Positions 7,723 to 12,597 of a stretch of 23,642 bases of DNA are shown here, piece after piece. A model generated the notes under the pieces. The model did not search any database. It saw only the letters and a list, made by a program, of their open reading frames with translations, and had not been told where the DNA came from. The stretch comes from an uncultured Clostridia bacterium (GTDB lineage Bacteria > Bacillota > Clostridia > TANB77 > CAG-508), in contig CAKOVW010000016.1 in NCBI GenBank assembly GCA_934122125.1, forward strand, positions 1-23,642. Reading direction: 5' to 3'. Every line of letters begins with the position of its first letter. The stretch's first letter is position 1. The translations under genes were made by a program, and so were the position numbers.

Positions 7723-7751
7723 ATTATAAGATATTTTGTAAAGTCTGTCTA
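7723..7751 (-). promoter_or_regulatory. Promoter of the toxin mRNA
   Basis: On the minus strand TAGACA (7751-7746), 17 bases, TATAAT (7728-7723). The predicted start near 7716 gives an mRNA of about 150 nt ending near 7567. Confidence 0.7.
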
Positions 7752-7770
7752 TATATTTTTACATATTACA

Positions 7771-7971
7771 TTATTTTTTGTATGTAAATAAATCACTAAC
7801 GTTACAATTAAACAATTGACACATTTGTATTATTTCAGAAGTTTTTATATCTTTCACTTTTCCAAAATAATAATCATTTACTCTTTTATAGTTCCAATCC
7901 AAATATAGTCTCATTTTGTATCTTGAAATCTTATTCTTTTCTAATAGTTCCTTTATATGAAATACAATCAT
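7771..7971 (-). CDS. Small Cro/CI-type helix-turn-helix regulator
   Basis: The 66-residue protein is predicted to be one helix-turn-helix domain. The N-terminal helix is FHIKELLEKNKISRYKM, a recognition-helix region follows (DWNYKRVNDYYFGK), and the closing IIQMCQLFNCNVSDLFTYKK is the typical end of XRE/Cro-CI domains. Such proteins are dimeric repressors, often controlling genes of integrated elements. I chose the ATG at 7971, which has AGAGGTG six bases upstream, over the GTG at 7980 that overlaps this ribosome site. The gene faces away from a promoter at 8007-8035 that reads to the small membrane protein genes, a common layout for an element repressor. It may also act on the toxin gene just downstream on the same strand. 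Confidence 0.75.
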   Translation of the reverse strand: MIVFHIKELLEKNKISRYKMRLYLDWNYKRVNDYYFGKVKDIKTSEIIQMCQLFNCNVSDLFTYKK

Positions 7972-8006
7972 AAATAACACCTCTATCTATTTTTAGACTA
8001 TTATAA

Positions 8007-8035
8007 TTGACATATAAACTAACTTATAGTATCAT
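8007..8035 (+). promoter_or_regulatory. Divergent promoter for the small membrane-protein genes
   Basis: Perfect TTGACA (8007-8012), 17 bases, TATCAT (8030-8035). It starts 36 bases from the HTH start codon and points the other way, so the HTH protein is a candidate regulator. Downstream, AAATATACAGA occurs twice (8076-8086, 8099-8109), 23 bases apart. Confidence 0.5.
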
Positions 8036-8123
8036 ATTACATATAGCCATAATTAATATGCACTATAACACACTGAAATATACAGACTTTTAAACTAAAA
8101 ATATACAGATAATTTATAAATGA

Positions 8124-8243
8124 TATTGTAATATTATATGTGCTATAGTTTCTATCATAAGTGCAATTTTCATCTATGCTATAGGAGAAGGATTACAATT
8201 ATTACAACAAGTTGTAAATAATACTAATAAAAATATTGAATAA
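8124..8243 (+). pseudogene. 5'-truncated relative of the following small membrane protein
   Basis: An open frame without a start codon runs from after a TGA (8121-8123) to TAA 8241-8243. Its ending CAIVSIISAIFIYAIGEG plus LQLLQQ resembles residues of the next gene (AIVGTFTYSIGEIIEILDAS). The shared pattern is a hydrophobic stretch, Phe-x-Tyr-x-Ile-Gly-Glu and a leucine/isoleucine-rich helix. I read it as the remaining C-terminal third of a tandem relative whose front was lost. Confidence 0.5.
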
Positions 8244-8260
8244 AAAGGAGGATATTTACT

Positions 8261-8533
8261 ATGAAAACAAAAAGAATAAAGGACTATGAAGGAAACATGG
8301 TGGCATATACATTAAAATTTATAGCCGTAGTATGTATAATTATAAGTGCGATAAGTGCTTATTCAGAAGAAAAAATTATAACTATAGTAGTTGGAGCAAT
8401 TGTAGGAACATTTACCTATTCTATAGGAGAGATAATAGAAATACTTGATGCTAGTAGAGAAAATTCAGAACACTTTAGAATTTATATAGAAGAATTAAAG
8501 AAAAATGAGAAAGAATTGTTAAATAAAAAGTAA
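8261..8533 (+). CDS. Small membrane protein of the element, function unknown
   Basis: The 90-residue protein begins MKTKRIKDYEGN, followed by two hydrophobic segments (about 18-34 and 42-60), the motif FTYSIGEIIEILDAS, and a charged Lys/Glu-rich C-terminal helix. The ribosome site AAGGAGG lies nine bases before ATG 8261. Small proteins with an F-x-Y-x-x-G-E ending of this kind occur in Clostridia, but I know of no function. It lies between the HTH gene and the integrase remnant inside the attachment repeats, so it is cargo or regulatory baggage of the element. Confidence 0.65.
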   Translation: MKTKRIKDYEGNMVAYTLKFIAVVCIIISAISAYSEEKIITIVVGAIVGTFTYSIGEIIEILDASRENSEHFRIYIEELKKNEKELLNKK

Positions 8534-8535
8534 AA

Positions 8536-8613
8536 GGAAGTGATATTACACGAAAGACATATATTGATATTACAATGGATTTTATTAATGAAGAATTAGA
8601 TAAAATTGCTTAA
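8536..8613 (+). pseudogene. C-terminal remnant of a tyrosine recombinase (integrase)
   Basis: The frame from GGA 8536 to TAA 8611-8613 reads GSDITRKTYIDIT followed by MDFINEELDKIA. The order SDI-x-K-TY-x-x-(V/I)T-x-DF-x-x-x-E-x-x-KI is the normal end of phage and conjugative-element integrases, with the catalytic tyrosine codon at 8560-8562. The rest of the gene (more than 300 codons expected) is absent, and the stop of the membrane protein lies directly before it. Its position next to the tRNA attachment site is where an integrase gene is expected. Confidence 0.7.
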
Positions 8614-8621
8614 CAAAAATG

Positions 8622-8645
8622 TCTATTGCATTACAATTGCATTAC
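8622..8645 (+). repeat. Tandem ATTGCATTAC repeats next to the attachment site
   Basis: ATTGCATTAC occurs at 8625-8634 and 8636-8645 with an 11-base period. The 12-mer TCTATTGCATTA (8622-8633) recurs at 7406-7417 near the other end. These are candidate integrase arm-type binding sites. Confidence 0.45.
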
Positions 8646-8649
8646 TTTC

Positions 8650-8720
8650 ATAAAAAAGAACCATACAAAACATTGATTTCTCAATACTTGTATGGTTTTT
8701 CATTTATGGTGCAGATGGCC
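8650..8720. repeat. tRNA-proximal attachment-site copy
   Basis: Matches 7196-7266 at 67 of 71 positions. It contains the tRNA-Leu terminator and the 3' end of the tRNA, joined here to the intact gene. Confidence 0.85.
8652..8697 (-). terminator. Terminator of tRNA-Leu
   Basis: On the minus strand AACCATACAA/TTGTATGGTT (8659-8668, 8688-8697) forms the base of a long imperfect hairpin, followed by C and six Ts (8657-8652). The same hairpin is duplicated at 7198-7243. Confidence 0.75.
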
Positions 8721-8794
8721 GGAATCGAACCGGCACGGTTTATTCAACCGCAGGATTTTAAGTCCTGTGCGTCTGCCAGTTCCGCCACATCTGC
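8707..8794 (-). tRNA. tRNA-Leu (anticodon TAA)
   Basis: The reverse strand begins GCAGATGTGGCGGAACTGGC and ends GGCCATCTGCACCA, so the acceptor stem GCAGATG/CATCTGC pairs fully and CCA is encoded. The anticodon arm AGGACTTAAAATCCT gives anticodon TAA. The long variable arm (TGCGGTTGAATAAACCG) is the class II structure of leucine tRNAs, and the T-arm GCCGGTTCGATTCCGGC is standard. It is 88 nt with CCA. It is intact despite serving as an integration site. Confidence 0.97.
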
Positions 8795-8817
8795 ATTTAT
8801 TTGAACTGACAATACTT

Positions 8818-8847
8818 ATTTTACTATGAAATAATCTTTTTTGTCAA
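8818..8847 (-). promoter_or_regulatory. Promoter of tRNA-Leu
   Basis: On the minus strand TTGACA (8847-8842), 18 bases, TAAAAT (8823-8818). The predicted start lies about 16 bases before the mature tRNA 5' end. Confidence 0.6.
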
Positions 8848-8974
8848 TACATATTTGATAAATTTATAAAAAATATTTTTAAATTTATATAACAAATAAA
8901 ATTTTATGAAAGAGTATTAAAAATAAGTAGTTTAACAATTAAAAGTAAAAAAATAATTATTATAATTATAAAAT

Positions 8975-8993
8975 TTCGACAATAAATGTCGAA
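8975..8993. promoter_or_regulatory. Inverted pair of Spo0A boxes
   Basis: TTCGACA (8975-8981) and TGTCGAA (8987-8993) are two perfect 0A boxes (consensus TGTCGAA) facing each other across five bases. They lie about 20 bases upstream of the -35 of the promoter for the 99-residue gene, an activator-like position. Binding by Spo0A is inferred from the motif. Confidence 0.6.
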
Positions 8994-9012
8994 TCCTGTC
9001 ATACGATTTTTC

Positions 9013-9040
9013 TTGCTATTTTTGTTTTATGATATATAAT
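9013..9040 (+). promoter_or_regulatory. Promoter of the 99-residue gene
   Basis: TTGCTA (9013-9018), 16 bases, TATAAT (9035-9040). A good -10 with a weak -35 suits an activated promoter. Confidence 0.45.
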
Positions 9041-9075
9041 AGAAATTACACCAATGAAAAGGAGGGGAATATACA

Positions 9076-9375
9076 TTGGAAAGATCCATCAAAATATATG
9101 GAAATACTGAAATTGATAACAAAGGAGAAGCAATACCATACAATCCCATAAAATTGGAGTACTACAAAACATATAGCGATAAAAATCAAAAGCCATATGG
9201 AATAGGAGTAATAAAAACATGGAATAATGAAGTGGAAACAGATATTGAAAAACGAGAATTCAATCATATATTTAGTAAAGAAAATGAAGCTGATAATATG
9301 CTTGAATTATTGCTAAAAAATAAAGTTACACCAATTACTTTGAAAGATATTTTAGAAGATTTTGTATTAGTATAA
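9076..9375 (+). CDS. Conserved clostridial small protein, DUF6514-like
   Basis: The 99-residue soluble protein starts with TTG at 9076. AAGGAGGGG nine bases upstream decides this start. The core reads KPYGIGVIKTWNNEVETDIE and then NHIFSKENEADNMLELLLKN followed by KVTPITLKDILEDFVL. The pattern of a YGI-x-V strand, a helix with DNMLELL and the ending KVTPITLKDILEDF resembles the DUF6514 family of Clostridia as I remember it; function unknown. It has its own promoter with two Spo0A boxes and its own terminator, so it is a single-gene unit likely switched on at entry into sporulation or stationary phase. The family name is given with moderate confidence; the gene itself is secure. Confidence 0.7.
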   Translation: MERSIKIYGNTEIDNKGEAIPYNPIKLEYYKTYSDKNQKPYGIGVIKTWNNEVETDIEKREFNHIFSKENEADNMLELLLKNKVTPITLKDILEDFVLV

Positions 9376-9384
9376 AAATAGGGG

Positions 9385-9430
9385 GCACTTAAAAATATTG
9401 GACTATACCAATATTTTTGAGTGCTTTACT
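9385..9430 (+). terminator. Long-stem terminator after the 99-residue gene
   Basis: GCACTTAAAAATATTGG (9385-9401) pairs with CCAATATTTTTGAGTGC (9408-9424) over 17 positions with one T-G wobble and a 6-base loop. TTTACTT follows. The stem is close to symmetric, so it may act in both directions. Confidence 0.7.
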
Positions 9431-9497
9431 TATTGTATAGGAAAATACAAAATTATATACTTAAATCTAACAAATTTTATAAAATGTGCTAAATTAC

Positions 9498-9526
9498 TTG
9501 AAGTTTTGTGCGTTTTGAAATAAAAT
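9498..9526 (+). promoter_or_regulatory. Probable promoter of the 72-residue gene and pyrophosphatase
   Basis: TTGAAG (9498-9503), 17 bases, TAAAAT (9521-9526), 26 bases before ATG 9553. Confidence 0.4.
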
Positions 9527-9552
9527 AGAAATGTGAAAAGTGAGGTTGAAAT

Positions 9553-9771
9553 ATGTCGAACTATGAAGAATATTATAAAGAAAGTATAGAAGTATTGACA
9601 AAATATATTACAAAGACTAAAATTATACCTACAGAGAAAGAATGGAATAAGATAGCTATAAATGATAACTACTTAACGACACCTACGATAAGCTATATTT
9701 CAGGGATGAAATTTCCAGAACTATGTAAAAAAATATATAAAGAAGTAAAAAAAGGAGAAATGAAAAAATGA
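9553..9771 (+). CDS. Small basic protein translationally coupled to pyrophosphatase, function unknown
   Basis: The 72-residue protein is predicted to be mostly helical and ends in a lysine-rich tail. The middle reads IPTEKEWNKIA, then YLTTPTISYISGMKF and PELCKKIYKE. This pattern (PT-x-x-E-W, a short loop, S/T-x-x-Y, then a helix) recalls the small repeat domains found beside homing endonucleases and in some DNA-binding proteins. I do not regard that as an identification. GAGG lies seven bases before the start. Its stop overlaps the pyrophosphatase start in ATGA (9768-9771), so the two are made from one message and probably by coupled translation. Confidence 0.65.
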   Translation: MSNYEEYYKESIEVLTKYITKTKIIPTEKEWNKIAINDNYLTTPTISYISGMKFPELCKKIYKEVKKGEMKK

Positions 9772-10307
9772 ACGTTTGGCATGATATAAGAAAAGAAAGA
9801 ATACAAAAAGATGATTTTATTTCAGTAGTTGAAATAAGTAAAAACGGAAGAAACAAGTATGAATTAGATAAGGAAACAGGAAGACTTAAACTAGATAGAG
9901 TGTTATATACATCAACACACTACCCAGCAAACTATGGATTTATACCAAGAACATATGCAGAAGACCATGACCCATTAGATGTTTTAGTTTTATGTCAAGA
10001 AGAAATTGTACCTTTAACATTAGTAGAATGTTACCCTATTGGAGTATTAATAATGACAGATAATAATGAAGAAGATGAAAAAATTATTGCAATATGCAAA
10101 AAAGATCCATTTTTAAATTGTTATCAAGACATAGAAGAACTACCACATCAAATTTCTTTAGAAATAAAGCACTTCTTTGAAGTATATAAACAATTGGAAG
10201 GAAAACAAACAACAGTTGATAAAATACTAGGAAGAGAAGATGCAGAAAAAATAATTGAAAAATGTATGAAAAGGTATGAGGAAAAATTTGGCGATCAAAG
10301 GAAATAA
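9768..10307 (+). CDS. ppa: Family I inorganic pyrophosphatase
   Basis: The 179-residue protein hydrolyses pyrophosphate to two phosphates in the cytoplasm, pulling biosynthetic reactions forward. The family signature D-x-D-P-x-D is DHDPLD with Asp66, Asp68 and Asp71. The substrate-site segments SKNGRNKYELDKETGRLKLD and HYPANYGFIPRTY are also present. Length fits bacterial family I enzymes (about 165-180). Many Clostridia use a family II enzyme or a membrane pyrophosphatase instead, so a family I enzyme is worth noting. The start overlaps the previous stop by four bases, and the ribosome site AAGGAG lies inside the previous gene. The TPR gene begins three bases after the stop. Confidence 0.93.
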   Translation: MNVWHDIRKERIQKDDFISVVEISKNGRNKYELDKETGRLKLDRVLYTSTHYPANYGFIPRTYAEDHDPLDVLVLCQEEIVPLTLVECYPIGVLIMTDNNEEDEKIIAICKKDPFLNCYQDIEELPHQISLEIKHFFEVYKQLEGKQTTVDKILGREDAEKIIEKCMKRYEEKFGDQRK

Positions 10308-10310
10308 GTA

Positions 10311-11510
10311 ATGTTTGAAAAAATAGTTTTTAATGTATTGGCATTAGCACTTTTTACAATCACAGTTTTAAAATTAATAAGAAAAAATGACACGAGTTAC
10401 ATATATGTATTAATACTAGAATTTATAGGAATTTCTATTAATTTTATAGAATTACTATTTACAGTAAAATTAAATTGGTTTTTAAAAATACTTATTTATG
10501 TATTTTCAATAATTATACCAGGAATAATTTTATGGATAGAAAAAAGCAAAAAAATAGATTTTCCAGAGATGTTTAATGTAACTGTTGCAAAAATTTTAAA
10601 TAAACTTGGAAAACAAGAACAAGCCAAAGAACTAATATCAAATTTCTTAGATAAAAATCCTAATAGCTATATTTCACACAAATTGTTAGCAGAATTTTAT
10701 GAAAAACAAGAAAATTATGAAGCGGCAATAAGTGAATATATGAGAGTTACAGACTTAAAACAAAATGATTTTGTGTCTGCATATAAACTTTGTGAAGTAC
10801 TTAATAAAAATAAGCAAAACGAAGAAGCTATTAATGTTTTACAAGGAATATTAAAACAAAAACCAGAATATGAAAAAGCTACTAATTTATTAGGAGAAAT
10901 ATTTTTTGAAGAGGAAAGATATAAAGAGGCTATATCTATATATATGTCAGCACTTAGGTATCATCCTGGCAATTATGATTTGTATTATAGTTTAGGAATG
11001 GCATATACAATGATAAATGATTTTCAAAGAGCAAAAGAATTTTATGAAAAGGCTGCAGATATTAATAGTATGGCATATAATGCAAGGTTAAACTTGGGAC
11101 AAATTGCATTAATTTATGGAGATTTAGATGAAGCTGAAAAATACTTTATGCAATCTAGTAAACAAGAGGATTTAGAGGCTGGTTCATATTATTATCTTTC
11201 TCAAATTGCTTTATTAAAAGGCGATGAAGAAAAAGCTAAAAATTATATGAATGTTGCAATAGAATTAGATCCAAAAATATATAAACAAGTGCAAAAAGAT
11301 CCTACATTTACACCTATTAAAGAAAAATTAAATCCGCCAACTGAAGAAGTAAAAAATGTAAGCGAAAAATTAACTAAAAAAGAGAAAGGCGTAAATAAAC
11401 ACTTAATGAAAACTTGCATATTAGTTAAAAATTTAAGTAAAGAAGACATTCAAATTGCCAAAAAAGTAAAAGAAAATCAGACTGAAAAAGAAGAAAAACA
11501 AAAAGAATAA
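10311..11510 (+). CDS. Membrane-anchored TPR-repeat protein
   Basis: The 399-residue protein has three N-terminal hydrophobic segments (about 5-22, 31-52 and 57-77). These are followed by helical TPR repeats from about residue 95 to 325, shown by units such as ENYEAAISEYMRVTDLKQND, RYKEAISIYMSALRYHPGNY and DFQRAKEFYEKAADINSMAY. The tail is rich in Lys and Glu and probably disordered. TPR domains bind partner proteins. With the membrane part first, the repeats should lie in the cytoplasm or just outside, depending on topology. It starts three bases after ppa, and uppP follows 43 bases later, so the three may be co-transcribed. No specific role can be assigned. Confidence 0.85.
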   Translation: MFEKIVFNVLALALFTITVLKLIRKNDTSYIYVLILEFIGISINFIELLFTVKLNWFLKILIYVFSIIIPGIILWIEKSKKIDFPEMFNVTVAKILNKLGKQEQAKELISNFLDKNPNSYISHKLLAEFYEKQENYEAAISEYMRVTDLKQNDFVSAYKLCEVLNKNKQNEEAINVLQGILKQKPEYEKATNLLGEIFFEEERYKEAISIYMSALRYHPGNYDLYYSLGMAYTMINDFQRAKEFYEKAADINSMAYNARLNLGQIALIYGDLDEAEKYFMQSSKQEDLEAGSYYYLSQIALLKGDEEKAKNYMNVAIELDPKIYKQVQKDPTFTPIKEKLNPPTEEVKNVSEKLTKKEKGVNKHLMKTCILVKNLSKEDIQIAKKVKENQTEKEEKQKE

Positions 11511-11553
11511 TAATAAAAAAAACACATACAATATTACAAAGGAGAACAAATAA

Positions 11554-12360
11554 ATGGAAATATATCAATCAATAATTTTGGGTATAGTTCAGGGCTTAAC
11601 TGAACTTTTACCAATATCTAGTTCTGCACATTTAAATCTTATTCCATGGATTTTTGGGTGGATTAACAATCCTAGTTTTGCAGAGGCTTTTAATGGATTT
11701 GACGTAGCACTACATTTTGGAACTTTGCTAGCAATAGGAATTTACTTTTTTAAAGATTGGATTAATTTAATAAAAGGTGGAATTAACCAAGTAGTAAAAA
11801 AAGAAAAAACAGTAGACGGAAGAATGTTTTGGTATATAGTTTTAGCAACTATACCAGGAGGAATAATTGGATTTATCTTAGATAAGTTTTTACAAGATAC
11901 ACTAACAAAACCAATTATAATTGCAATAGCACTTATTGTAATGGGAATAGTATTATATTTTGTAGACAAAAAATCAAAATCAGTTACAAAATATGAAGAT
12001 ATGACATTAAAACAAACTTTTTTAATAGGCTTATCACAAGTATTAGCTTTTATCCCAGGAGTTTCAAGATCAGGAATAACAATGACAACTGCAAGAGCAA
12101 TGGGAGTAACAAGAGAGTCAGCAGCAAAATATTCTTTTATGCTATCAGCACCAATAGTTTTTGCAGCAACAGTTTTTAAATTAAAAGACTTTGTTTTTAG
12201 TATACCATTTTTTATTGGAATTATAACAAGTTTTATAGTAGGATTTTTTGTTATTAAATTCTTACTAAATTATTTAAAAAAAGGTAGCTTTAAAGGTTTT
12301 GCAATTTATCGTATTATATTAGGAATAATAGTTATTATATTAACTTTTATAATTAAATAA
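11554..12360 (+). CDS. uppP: Undecaprenyl-diphosphatase
   Basis: The 268-residue polytopic membrane protein has the two BacA/UppP signatures: ELLPISSSAH (from Glu17-Leu, where most members have EFLPISSSAH) and PGVSRSGIT (Gly169 to Thr176). About seven to eight hydrophobic segments are visible. The enzyme removes one phosphate from undecaprenyl diphosphate on the outer face of the membrane. This recycles the lipid carrier for peptidoglycan and other polymers and gives some bacitracin resistance. The ribosome site is AAAGGAG, and a strong terminator follows at once, separating it from the pilus operon. Confidence 0.95.
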   Translation: MEIYQSIILGIVQGLTELLPISSSAHLNLIPWIFGWINNPSFAEAFNGFDVALHFGTLLAIGIYFFKDWINLIKGGINQVVKKEKTVDGRMFWYIVLATIPGGIIGFILDKFLQDTLTKPIIIAIALIVMGIVLYFVDKKSKSVTKYEDMTLKQTFLIGLSQVLAFIPGVSRSGITMTTARAMGVTRESAAKYSFMLSAPIVFAATVFKLKDFVFSIPFFIGIITSFIVGFFVIKFLLNYLKKGSFKGFAIYRIILGIIVIILTFIIK

Positions 12361-12362
12361 AA

Positions 12363-12390
12363 AATACTTCTAACTATAGAAGTATTTTTT
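12363..12390 (+). terminator. Intrinsic terminator after uppP
   Basis: AATACTTCTA/TAGAAGTATT (12363-12372, 12377-12386) with a 4-base loop, followed by a six-T run. Strong. Confidence 0.85.
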
Positions 12391-12405
12391 ATTTTAAAAC
12401 GAAAT

Positions 12406-12434
12406 ATTACAAAAATATTACAATAACATTACAA
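12406..12434 (+). promoter_or_regulatory. Three 11-bp-phased ATTACAA repeats upstream of the pilus promoter
   Basis: ATTACAA occurs at 12406-12412, 12417-12423 and 12428-12434, an exact 11-base period, ending 25 bases before the -35. Direct repeats of TTACA-type half-sites at one helical turn are the binding pattern of OmpR/PhoP-family response regulators. The regulator is not identified. Confidence 0.55.
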
Positions 12435-12459
12435 TTATATTAAAAATAAAAAAACTATA

Positions 12460-12487
12460 TTGACTTTTTAATGAAAACATATAAAAT
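12460..12487 (+). promoter_or_regulatory. Promoter of the type IV pilus operon
   Basis: TTGACT (12460-12465), 16 bases, TAAAAT (12482-12487). It predicts a leader of about 100 bases before the first pilus gene. Confidence 0.5.
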
Positions 12488-12597
12488 AATAATATCAAAT
12501 GGTAAAAATATGTCAAATTAATAAGATTTACAAGTATGAATTTTATTAATTTGCTAAAGATAATAATGATAATTTTATTTTAAACGAAGGAGAAAAA

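Larger units (their letters stand above)
7196..8720. mobile_element. Decayed integrative element at tRNA-Leu(TAA)
   Basis: Two 71-bp direct repeats, 7196-7266 and 8650-8720, match at 67 positions. Each contains the hairpin terminator of tRNA-Leu plus the last 14 bases of that tRNA (TGGTGCAGATGGCC on the plus strand). This is the outcome expected when a tyrosine recombinase integrates at a tRNA 3' end. The 1.4 kb between the repeats holds, from left to right, a gene-free AT-rich stretch, a par-like toxin-antitoxin locus, an HTH gene, a broken and an intact small membrane protein, and the last codons of an integrase next to the tRNA. No relaxase, replication or cargo gene remains. The four differences between repeats suggest an old insertion. 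Confidence 0.8.

Noticed and set aside
7196..8720. The coupling protein at 1-2214 as part of the tRNA-Leu element
   Set aside because: It lies outside the attachment repeats, separated by flippase, HU, racemase and ligase genes, so no link can be shown.
8619..8804. A 61-codon open frame across the tRNA-Leu region on the plus strand
   Set aside because: It runs antisense through the tRNA and its terminator; frames of this kind over tRNA genes are a common annotation artefact, and it has no ribosome site.
12406..12434. Possible CRISPR-like short array in the phased repeats
   Set aside because: The repeats are seven bases with 4-base gaps, far too short for a CRISPR array; a protein-binding site is the better reading.
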